From contig CALYTD010000102.1 in the NCBI GenBank assembly GCA_945486445.1, positions 1-5,195 of the forward strand: a DNA stretch of 5,195 nucleotides, given 5' to 3'. This document shows, piece by piece, positions 1 through 4,865 of this stretch. A program made the translations under genes and the position numbers. How positions within the stretch are numbered: position 1 is the first letter of the stretch; each line of letters opens with the position of its first letter. The notes under the pieces are model-generated. The model ran no database searches and was not told the DNA's origin. It worked only from the letters and a program-made list of their open reading frames with translations. The DNA comes from an uncultured Prevotellaceae bacterium. GTDB taxonomy: Bacteria; Bacteroidota; Bacteroidia; Bacteroidales; Bacteroidaceae.

Positions 1-50
1 GACCCTCTGCTTGTAAGGCAGATGCTCTGAACCAGCTGAGCTAAACGCCC
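1..50 (-). tRNA. tRNA-Val (TAC), partial, cut by left window edge
   Basis: This is the 5' part of a tRNA read on the minus strand: acceptor 5' strand, D arm, full anticodon arm and the start of the variable region; the T arm and acceptor 3' strand lie outside the window. Its 50 bases match the same part of the complete tRNA at 86-160 exactly, including the anticodon loop CTTACAA with anticodon TAC (valine). The identity also covers the 5 bases just upstream of the 5' end (51-55 equal 161-165). A 35-nt spacer separates the two genes, so they are probably cotranscribed from the promoter to their right. Confidence 0.95.
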
Positions 51-85
51 GATTGCATAACTCTTCGTCTGTCATTAGAATGTAG

Positions 86-160
86 TGGGCGTTGACGGAT
101 TCGAACCGCCGACCCTCTGCTTGTAAGGCAGATGCTCTGAACCAGCTGAGCTAAACGCCC
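86..160 (-). tRNA. tRNA-Val (TAC)
   Basis: A complete 75-nt cloverleaf can be read on the minus strand: 7-bp acceptor stem GGGCGTT/AACGCCC with discriminator A, D arm GCTC/GAGC, anticodon stem TCTGC/GCAGA around loop CTTACAA (anticodon TAC, valine), a 5-nt variable region, and a T stem closing the loop TTCGAAT. The 3' CCA is not encoded (the bases after the discriminator read CTA), so it must be added by CCA nucleotidyltransferase. It is the upstream member of a tandem pair with the partial copy at 1-50. A Bacteroidetes-type promoter lies about 50 bp upstream. Confidence 0.98.
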
Positions 161-207
161 GATTGAAGAGTATTTATCGGTGTGCAACTATTTTCTTAAT
201 TGCGGTG

Positions 208-239
208 CAAAGGTACAACCTTTTTCTGAAACCTGCAAG
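208..239 (-). promoter_or_regulatory. Promoter of the tRNA-Val pair
   Basis: Read on the minus strand, TACCTTTG (208-215) matches the Bacteroidetes -7 consensus TAnnTTTG. A -33 element CTTG (236-239; three of four consensus bases) lies 20 nt upstream. Transcription would start near 200-202, giving a leader of about 40 nt before the tRNA. The same -7 octamer occurs in the aldolase promoter. Assignment is by consensus and position only. Confidence 0.7.
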
Positions 240-364
240 TTTTTTATTAATTATTTTTCTTTTTGCTGTAATTTTCGTTGTTTTTTGAGGTTGATTCTGG
301 CGCTAAAGCACCAGACACAATGGGTCACGGGTTATAAACCTTCTTACCAAAAACAATTACTAAC

Positions 365-490
365 AACCTAAAACCTCACAACCTACGACCTAAAACCTCA
401 TAACCTACAACATAAAACCTCATAAACTACAACCTAAAACCTCATAACCTACAACCTAAAACCTCATAACCTACGACCTAAAACCTCACT
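365..490. repeat. 22-bp tandem repeat, about 5.7 copies
   Basis: Units begin at 365, 387, 409, 431, 453 and 475, the last being cut after 16 nt. Units 4 and 5 are identical; the others differ by one to three bases. Inside each unit are three sub-blocks of 7, 8 and 7 nt that begin ACCT, so the array probably arose from a shorter ancestral repeat. Copies abut with no spacers. The array lies between the tRNA promoter and the aldolase terminator, with no open reading frame of plausible coding character across it. Function unknown; it may be a neutral variable-number tandem repeat. Confidence 0.95.
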
Positions 491-504
491 AAGGGTAAGG
501 GCAT

Positions 505-549
505 AAAAAACGGGAGAAGACGTAACTCACGTTAAGTACTTCCCCCTTT
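505..549 (-). terminator. Rho-independent terminator after the aldolase gene
   Basis: GGGAGAAG (512-519) pairs with CTTCCCCC (539-546) with one A-C mismatch. The stem continues inward imperfectly, ending in TAAC/GTTA around a TCAC loop. On the minus strand the hairpin is followed at once by six T (complement of the A run 505-510), the classic intrinsic terminator layout, about 20 nt after the aldolase stop. On the plus strand the stem is followed by TTTA, so weaker activity in that direction is possible, though no plus-strand gene needs it. Confidence 0.85.
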
Positions 550-568
550 ATAATATTATGAGATATAA

Positions 569-1567
569 TTATTCTGCTAATTTCCCGTCTGAGCCGAGTA
601 CATTCACAATCTTGTGGATATACATCTTCTTCATATTCTCACGTGCCGGCTTGAGATACTGGCGTGGATCGAAGTCTCCTGGGTGCTCTGCCAGGTGCTT
701 GCGGATGGCTGCCGTCATTGCGAGACGTGAGTCTGAGTCAATGTTTATCTTGCAAACGGCAGACTTGGATGCCTGACGCAACTGGTCTTCTGGTATGCCG
801 ATAGCGGCCTCGAGGTGTCCTCCGAACTGGTTGATGGTGTTTACCTCGTCCATAGGCACAGATGAAGAGCCGTGGAGTACGATTGGGAATCCTGGGAGTT
901 TCTGCTCTATCTCGGCGAGGATGTCGAACGCGAGTGGTGGCGGAACGAGTACTCCGTTAACGAGTGTGCACTGTTCTGGTGTGAACTTGTGTGCTCCGTG
1001 TGATGTGCCTATTGATATAGCGAGTGAGTCACAGCCTGTGCGTGTTGCGAAGTCTATTACTTCTTCTGGCTTTGTGTAGTGTGATTCTGCTGCGCAAACT
1101 TCGTCTTCTACTCCTGCGAGTACGCCGAGTTCTGCTTCTACTGTTACGTCATACTGGTGAGCGTAGTCAACTACTTTCTTTGCCAGTGCTACGTTTTCTT
1201 CGTATGGGAGGTGTGAACCGTCTATCATTACTGATGAGAAGCCCATGTCGATACAGCTCTTGCAGAGTTCGAAACTGTCACCGTGGTCGAGGTGAAGTAC
1301 TATTTCCGGGTGCTCACAGCCGAGTTCTTTTGCGTATGCTACTGCGCCTTCTGCCATGTAACGAAGTATTGTGCCGTTAGCATAGTTGCGTGCACCTTTT
1401 GATACTTGCATTATGACAGGTGACTTTGTCTCTACTGCAGCCATCACGATGGCCTGCATCTGTTCCATTGTATTGAAGTTGAATGCTGGGATAGCATATC
1501 CGCCAGCAACGGCGCGCTTGAACATCTCACGGGTGTTTACAAGGCCGAGTTCTTTGTAATTTACCAT
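569..1567 (-). CDS. fba: Class II fructose-1,6-bisphosphate aldolase
   Basis: Cytoplasmic zinc-dependent aldolase that reversibly splits fructose 1,6-bisphosphate into dihydroxyacetone phosphate and glyceraldehyde 3-phosphate in glycolysis and gluconeogenesis. The 332-aa product has the family's TIM-barrel motifs: LHLDHGDS (91-98; catalytic Asp94, zinc ligand His95), VEAELG (143-148), GTSHGAHK (187-194; His190), LHGSSS (231-236; His232) and NIDSD (275-279) for phosphate binding. Length fits the Bacteroidales class II enzyme. I chose the ATG at 1565-1567 (MVNYKELG). The frame stays open to an ATG at 1730-1732, but those 55 extra residues are low-complexity and Lys/Gln-rich, run across this gene's promoter and overlap the hydrolase gene. 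The leader is A-rich without Shine-Dalgarno. The gene has its own promoter (1636-1667) and terminator (505-549), so it is probably monocistronic, perhaps with read-through from the hydrolase. Confidence 0.97.
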   Translation of the reverse strand: MVNYKELGLVNTREMFKRAVAGGYAIPAFNFNTMEQMQAIVMAAVETKSPVIMQVSKGARNYANGTILRYMAEGAVAYAKELGCEHPEIVLHLDHGDSFELCKSCIDMGFSSVMIDGSHLPYEENVALAKKVVDYAHQYDVTVEAELGVLAGVEDEVCAAESHYTKPEEVIDFATRTGCDSLAISIGTSHGAHKFTPEQCTLVNGVLVPPPLAFDILAEIEQKLPGFPIVLHGSSSVPMDEVNTINQFGGHLEAAIGIPEDQLRQASKSAVCKINIDSDSRLAMTAAIRKHLAEHPGDFDPRQYLKPARENMKKMYIHKIVNVLGSDGKLAE

Positions 1568-1635
1568 TGGTCTTTTGTTTTTGTTTTTTATAGAAAACTC
1601 TACTTTTACTGGAACCAATTCCGTTTTTACGTTTG

Positions 1636-1667
1636 CAAAGGTACTGTTTTCTTTTTTTTCTGACAAA
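1636..1667 (-). promoter_or_regulatory. Promoter of fba
   Basis: On the minus strand a perfect -33 TTTG (1664-1667) and -7 TACCTTTG (1636-1643) are separated by exactly 20 nt, the Bacteroidetes sigma-ABfr layout. Transcription would start near 1628-1630, leaving a 5' leader of about 62 nt rich in A on the coding strand. The -33 box lies only 10 nt past the stop codon of the upstream hydrolase gene. Its position inside the longest open frame rules out the 387-residue version of the aldolase. Confidence 0.88.
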
Positions 1668-1677
1668 TTTTTTTGTG

Positions 1678-2904
1678 CTAAATGTTGTTGTTGGCGTATA
1701 TTTTTCTGCTTTTTGCTAACTGTGCATTGCAAAAGCGAGCATTTTGTCCTGTGTTACTTGTATACAGGTGCTTGTTGAAGAAGTGTTTTACTTCTTCTTG
1801 CATGGCGCGGCTGAAGAAGTGTTTTTCTGGCCATATCCGTGTTATTAGTTTGTTGTCTGCTCCTTGTTCGTGCCATACTTCGCGCATTTCACGGTATGCG
1901 TTCTGCACTCCTGGCACTGGGAAGAGTTTGTCTTTGTCGCCGTTGAAGAACAGCATGGGTTTTGGGCAGGCGAGTGATGCTACGTGTGGATAGTCCATAA
2001 GGTTGCGTATTCCGGGTATAAGCATTGAGTATGCCGAGCCTCCTTTGTTCTGGTTGTTGGTTAGTGTCATAAGGTTTTCGGTGTCATTCATCCAGCATAT
2101 GGCTGCTGCTGCCTTCACATCGTCGCTCATTGCGGCGAGCATCCACGAGCGGTATGAGCCCATTGAGAATCCGAGACAGCCTACCCTGCCTGCGTCAACC
2201 ATAGGGAGATGGGCCAGGAATTGTGCTGCCCGCACGTCGTCCCACGTTATCCATGCGGCCCATGAGGTGCCCATTTGCAGCATATTTGCTGCCAGTGCCT
2301 GCTGGGAGTCATAGCGTACGCCTTCTTTTCTGCCGCGGTCGCCCCAGAAGAGTGCGTCTATTGACAGTACCACATAGCCTGCTTTGGCTAGTTCATCGCC
2401 TACATATATGCCGTCATAGCATCGTTGTGCCCAGTCATCGGCGTCGGCCATCAGCGTGGAATCTACTTCAAAGGGTCGCACCATCTTCTCTTTTCCTATG
2501 GAGAAGTGTGCTCCGTGGTCGTGGAGCATGAGCAGGGCGGGGGCTTTCTTGGTGTTTGGCACGAGGAGATAGGCCATTACTTTCTCCCAGGCGTTGATGT
2601 TGAAGAGTATTTTTTGTGCTTCGTATCCGTCGCGTTTTTCGCGTGCCACGACTTCATAGTCATACGTCTGTGGGGCTGGCGGGGCCTGTTGCATGGTGGC
2701 TTTCACCTGCCGGCGGGCTTCTGTGCGCCACTGGTCGAAGGTCATGGTGTGGCGTTTCTTTTGCCAAGACCATGGGTATGTCAGTTGGTTTTTTAATTGT
2801 TGATAGAACAGGGGCATGTCTTTTTCCGTGCCGTAGCGTTCTGTCTGCGCTGTAATGGGCAGTGAGAGTGTGAGGGTTAGCGTTAGTAACAGGGTCTTTT
2901 TCAT
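1678..2904 (-). CDS. Secreted alpha/beta hydrolase (dienelactone hydrolase / Abhydrolase_7-like)
   Basis: A 408-aa serine hydrolase exported by a Sec signal peptide (MKK, then Leu/Thr-rich hydrophobic core, likely cut after ITA at about residue 19), so periplasmic or surface-exposed. The catalytic triad can be read: nucleophile Ser247 in GFSMGS, acid Asp323 in FFNGDKDKLFP (or Asp325), base His362 in PEKHFFS. The HDHGAHF segment (128-134) probably helps form the oxyanion site. Domain order and length resemble the Abhydrolase_7/acetyl-xylan-esterase-like group common in Bacteroidales. Substrate is not readable; an ester on plant or host glycans is a guess, and no carbohydrate-utilisation genes lie nearby. 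The ATG at 2902-2904 has an A-rich leader and a well-placed promoter. The last 28 or so residues, Asn/Lys-rich after KHFFNKHL, look like a non-domain tail. No terminator is visible before the fba promoter. Confidence 0.9.
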   Translation of the reverse strand: MKKTLLLTLTLTLSLPITAQTERYGTEKDMPLFYQQLKNQLTYPWSWQKKRHTMTFDQWRTEARRQVKATMQQAPPAPQTYDYEVVAREKRDGYEAQKILFNINAWEKVMAYLLVPNTKKAPALLMLHDHGAHFSIGKEKMVRPFEVDSTLMADADDWAQRCYDGIYVGDELAKAGYVVLSIDALFWGDRGRKEGVRYDSQQALAANMLQMGTSWAAWITWDDVRAAQFLAHLPMVDAGRVGCLGFSMGSYRSWMLAAMSDDVKAAAAICWMNDTENLMTLTNNQNKGGSAYSMLIPGIRNLMDYPHVASLACPKPMLFFNGDKDKLFPVPGVQNAYREMREVWHEQGADNKLITRIWPEKHFFSRAMQEEVKHFFNKHLYTSNTGQNARFCNAQLAKSRKIYANNNI

Positions 2905-2943
2905 TTTTCTTTGTTTTCTATCGCGGACCGTTTGGCCGTGCTA

Positions 2944-2975
2944 CAAATGTACGAAGTTTGCTTGACATGAACAAC
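2944..2975 (-). promoter_or_regulatory. Promoter of the secreted hydrolase gene
   Basis: On the minus strand TACATTTG (2944-2951) fits the -7 consensus TAnnTTTG, and GTTG (2972-2975; three of four bases) lies 20 nt upstream at -33. Transcription would start near 2937, giving a leader of about 33 nt before the ATG at 2904. It is divergent from, and about 80 bp apart from, the acetyltransferase promoter. Confidence 0.75.
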
Positions 2976-3055
2976 TTTGCGAGGTCATATCGTGTGTTTT
3001 TTGCATGTATTAACTTTTCCTTGCGTGGTTTTTCGTGGTTTTTGCTGTTGTGGCC

Positions 3056-3086
3056 TTTGTGTTTTTGGGAAAAAGGGATAACTTTG
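3056..3086 (+). promoter_or_regulatory. Promoter of the GNAT acetyltransferase gene
   Basis: TTTG (3056-3059) and TAACTTTG (3079-3086) are spaced by 19 nt and match the Bacteroidetes -33/-7 consensus. Transcription would start near 3092-3094, leaving a short leader of about 18 nt before the ATG at 3111. This placement excludes the in-frame upstream ATG at 2958. Confidence 0.78.
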
Positions 3087-3110
3087 CATTGTCATTTCAG
3101 ACATGCAGTT

Positions 3111-3623
3111 ATGATAGAGATACGTTCTGCCACCGCCGCTGATGCCGCGGCTCTGCTGGCTATTTACGCTCCTTACGTGGAGAAGACAGGCATCACGTTT
3201 GAGTTGGAGGTGCCCCCGGTTGATGATTTCCGCCACCGCATCGTGAAGACTCTTGAGAGGTTTCCCTACCTTGTGGCTACTGACGAGCGTGGGGATATTG
3301 TAGGGTATTCTTATGCTGGGACGCTGCGTCCTCGCCCGGCTTATAACCACTGTGTGGAGGTGTCGATATATATTCGTGAGGACTGCCGCCGTGGCGGCGT
3401 CGGCACTGCGCTCTACGGGGAACTGGAGCGGCGGTTGAAGGCGATGGGGATAGTGAACCTTTATGCCAGCATAACGTGGGTGGAGGGTGAGAACTGTCAC
3501 CTGACACGACAGAGCCCGCTGTTCCATGAGAAGATGGGTTACGTGAAAGTGGGGCATTTTCACAGGTGCGGATATAAGTTCGGAGAGTGGTTTGACATGA
3601 TATGGATGGAGAAATTCATCTGA
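3111..3623 (+). CDS. GNAT-family N-acetyltransferase (phosphinothricin acetyltransferase-like)
   Basis: A 170-aa cytoplasmic acetyl-CoA-dependent N-acetyltransferase. The N-terminus MIEIRSATAADAAALL is the usual GNAT beginning. Motif A (about 81-102) contains the acetyl-CoA loop RRGGVGTALY. It resembles the PAT/Bar branch: TGITFE (26-31) corresponds to STVNF of Bar, FPYLVA (51-56) to YPWLVA, Glu83 to the Bar catalytic Glu, His139 in FHEKMGY to its catalytic His, and GYKFGEWFD near the end to GFKHGNWHD. The natural substrate is unknown; related chromosomal enzymes may act on methionine sulfone/sulfoximine or other small amines, so drug or herbicide resistance should not be assumed. Start chosen at ATG 3111: the 51 residues open upstream are unlike a GNAT and cross the promoter. 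No Shine-Dalgarno is seen. It stands alone, divergent from the hydrolase. Confidence 0.92.
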   Translation: MIEIRSATAADAAALLAIYAPYVEKTGITFELEVPPVDDFRHRIVKTLERFPYLVATDERGDIVGYSYAGTLRPRPAYNHCVEVSIYIREDCRRGGVGTALYGELERRLKAMGIVNLYASITWVEGENCHLTRQSPLFHEKMGYVKVGHFHRCGYKFGEWFDMIWMEKFI

Positions 3624-3713
3624 ATGCCACCTTTACCGTGTGGGGATGCCTGTCTTCCGGGGCTGCGTGGACTTGCGCGCCGCGGCAGGCCGCGCACGCC
3701 TTGGCTCAGCGTT

Positions 3714-3788
3714 CAGCACCTGACTACCGCGTAATCAGCGGCAAATCACAATGCTAACAGGTGCTGATTACCGCGCAATCTGCACCTG
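3714..3788. repeat. Paired palindromic repeats with CAGCACCTG/CAGGTGCTG flanks
   Basis: CAGCACCTG at 3714-3722 is the exact reverse complement of CAGGTGCTG at 3758-3766, and GCACCTG recurs at 3782-3788. A 20-bp sequence at 3720-3739 recurs at 3764-3783 with 17 of 20 bases equal (core TACCGCG), 44 nt apart. Each copy is close to self-complementary; 3758-3788 can fold with a 7-bp outer stem CAGGTGC/GCACCTG, a T-T mismatch and inner GATT/AATC. This suggests a small intergenic palindromic repeat family rather than chance. No nearby transposase and no known name. Confidence 0.7.
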
Positions 3789-3826
3789 CTTGCGGCAGTC
3801 TTTGTAACGTATTGAATCGCAACGTC

Positions 3827-3903
3827 TTGTAGGGACGCACCTTGGTGCGTCCGAATCCTCGCATTCCCCATACAGGCGGACGCACCAAGGTGCGTCCCTA
3901 CAA
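3827..3903. repeat. Nested inverted repeat (REP/MITE-like element)
   Basis: Two perfect 27-bp inverted arms (3827-3853 and 3877-3903) flank a 23-nt loop. Each arm contains its own near-perfect palindrome, GGACGCACC-TT-GGTGCGTCC at 3833-3852 and the AA-centred version at 3878-3897, so the DNA or RNA can form either one long hairpin or two short 9-bp hairpins. The outer ends read TTGTAGG...CCTACAA. This organisation resembles repetitive extragenic palindromes mobilised by REP-associated tyrosine transposases (RAYT), but no such gene is in the window and the copy number elsewhere is unknown. Confidence 0.85.
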
Positions 3904-3930
3904 AGCCGGTTCTATATCATCGTTTGGCAT

Positions 3931-3979
3931 GAATAAAGAACAACGCCGCACCGGAACACGAATGTGCCGGTGCGGCGTT
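3931..3979 (-). terminator. Intrinsic terminator of the OmpH-like/murI operon, possibly bidirectional
   Basis: AACGCCGCACCGG (3942-3954) and CCGGTGCGGCGTT (3967-3979) form a perfect 13-bp GC-rich stem, with a further CAC/GTG pairing inside around GAAT. On the minus strand it begins 25 nt after the murI stop and is followed by the moderately T-rich GTTCTTTATTC. On the plus strand the stem is followed by ATGG then five T (3984-3988), so it may also stop transcripts from the convergent acetyltransferase. Confidence 0.8.
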
Positions 3980-4004
3980 ATGGTTTTTCGCCTTACGGTA
4001 TGTG

Positions 4005-4865
4005 TCAGAGGTCTATGTGTCGTACCGCCACCTCCTCGTGGAGGAACATGGCGGCGCACTCCTTGAAGCGTTCTGGCGACTCGGTGGTGAGATACTCCGT
4101 GCGTCCGTTCGTGCTGCAACGCTGGTCTATATCGGGGTGTCGGCGCAGGTAGTCAGCCAGTGATGCTGCCACGTATTCTCCTTGCGAGACGATGCGTATG
4201 CCCTCCGGGGTGACACGGCGGATGGCGTTCATCAGTAGCGGATAGTGCGTGCAACCGAGTATGATGGTGTCTATCAGGGGGTCTTTTGCCAAGAGTTGCA
4301 TGATGCGCTTGCGCACAAAGTACTCTGCTCCCTGGCTCTCCGCCTCTCCGGCCTCTACTATCGCCGCCCATAGCGGGCACGGCTGGCCCGTCACAACGAT
4401 GTCGGGGTGGAGCTTGGCAATCTCCAGTGTGTAACTCTCTGAGCGCACCGTGCCCTCCGTTGCCACCACTCCCACATGGCGTGAGGTGGTAAGACTGCCG
4501 ATAATCTCTACCGTGGGACGTATCACTCCGAGCACCCTATTGCCGCCCCAAGGCTTCTGCGCAGGACTGGTGATGCCGAATCGCTCTTTATTATATATAG
4601 GTAGATCGTTCTGCTGTATGCTTCTCAGTGCCTTTGCCGAGGCGGTATTGCAACCTAGTATTACAAGGTGGCAACCCATATCAAACAGCCTCAGCACCGC
4701 CTGACGGGTGAAGTCATAGACAACATCAAAGGAACGCGGACCGTAAGGGGCGCGGGCATTGTCTCCAAGATATATGAAGTCACGCTCCGGCAGTGCCTTC
4801 CGCAGTTGCTGAAGGATGGTGAGACCGCCATAACCGGAGTCGAAGACACCGATGGGTGCGGTCAT
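4005..4865 (-). CDS. murI: Glutamate racemase
   Basis: Cytoplasmic cofactor-independent racemase that makes D-glutamate for the peptidoglycan stem peptide. The 286-aa product has both halves of the two-cysteine active site: FDSGYGG (8-14; Asp9, Ser10), GCNTASA (71-77; Cys72) and GCTHYPLL (204-211; Cys205, His207). LGDNARAPYGPR (33-44) and VATEGTVRSESY (134-145) are further family motifs. Between LP (88-89) and VLGVIRP (111-117) lie about 21 residues, longer than the short link I expect in most family members. ATG at 4863-4865 overlaps the upstream gene's stop by 4 bp (ATGA), which suggests translational coupling. The last gene of its operon, followed by a strong hairpin terminator. No Shine-Dalgarno-like lead is needed given the coupling. 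Confidence 0.97.
   Translation of the reverse strand: MTAPIGVFDSGYGGLTILQQLRKALPERDFIYLGDNARAPYGPRSFDVVYDFTRQAVLRLFDMGCHLVILGCNTASAKALRSIQQNDLPIYNKERFGITSPAQKPWGGNRVLGVIRPTVEIIGSLTTSRHVGVVATEGTVRSESYTLEIAKLHPDIVVTGQPCPLWAAIVEAGEAESQGAEYFVRKRIMQLLAKDPLIDTIILGCTHYPLLMNAIRRVTPEGIRIVSQGEYVAASLADYLRRHPDIDQRCSTNGRTEYLTTESPERFKECAAMFLHEEVAVRHIDL

Larger units (their letters stand above)
161..568. other. 408-bp intergenic region between tRNA-Val and the aldolase gene
   Basis: No protein gene is supported here. A short plus-strand open frame at 180-371 runs through the tRNA promoter and T-rich DNA and has no recognisable protein character. The region holds the tRNA promoter (208-239), an AT-rich stretch (about 216-290), a small imperfect hairpin at 296-315 (TCTGG/CCAGA arms with an inner GC/GC pair) lacking a T tract, the 22-bp tandem repeat (365-490) and the aldolase terminator (505-549). 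Confidence 0.8.
3624..4004. other. 381-bp convergent intergenic region rich in palindromes
   Basis: Between the convergent acetyltransferase and murI ends there is no credible protein gene. In order it holds: a GC-rich stretch with an imperfect hairpin (TGCGCG 3674-3679 with CGCGCA 3691-3696, plus inner CC/GG and one bulged C); a pair of 20-bp degenerate direct repeats with inverted flanks (3714-3788); a nested palindromic element (3827-3903); and a strong terminator-like hairpin (3942-3979). The GC-rich hairpin may help end the acetyltransferase transcript but has no T tract. Confidence 0.75.

Noticed and set aside
296..315. Hairpin TCTGG/CCAGA as a possible terminator
   Set aside because: Short imperfect stem, no T tract in either direction, and no adjacent gene whose transcript it would end.
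180..371. Small plus-strand open frame (63 codons)
   Set aside because: Runs over the tRNA promoter and AT-rich intergenic DNA, has no start context or recognisable protein features.
365..490. Possible CRISPR array
   Set aside because: The 22-bp units abut directly with no spacers and there are no cas genes.
1568..1732. N-terminal extension of the aldolase frame
   Set aside because: Low-complexity residues not found in class II aldolases; contains the fba promoter and overlaps the hydrolase coding end.
2425..2796. Plus-strand open frame of 123 codons antisense to the hydrolase
   Set aside because: The minus-strand frame has signal peptide, catalytic triad and promoter; the antisense product has none of these.
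3024..3043. Two tandem copies of CGTGGTTTTT just upstream of the acetyltransferase -33 box
   Set aside because: Only two 10-bp copies in T-rich DNA; could be slippage, with no sign of an operator.
2958..3110. N-terminal extension of the acetyltransferase frame, with an apparent membrane-like Phe/Leu-rich segment
   Set aside because: The hydrophobic look comes from T-rich intergenic DNA. The segment crosses the TTTG-N19-TAACTTTG promoter, and the GNAT fold begins at MIEIRSAT.
3842..4066. Overlapping open frames on both strands between the acetyltransferase and murI
   Set aside because: They translate the inverted repeat and terminator hairpin and run into the murI 3' end; composition is Arg/Pro-rich as expected of noncoding GC-rich DNA.
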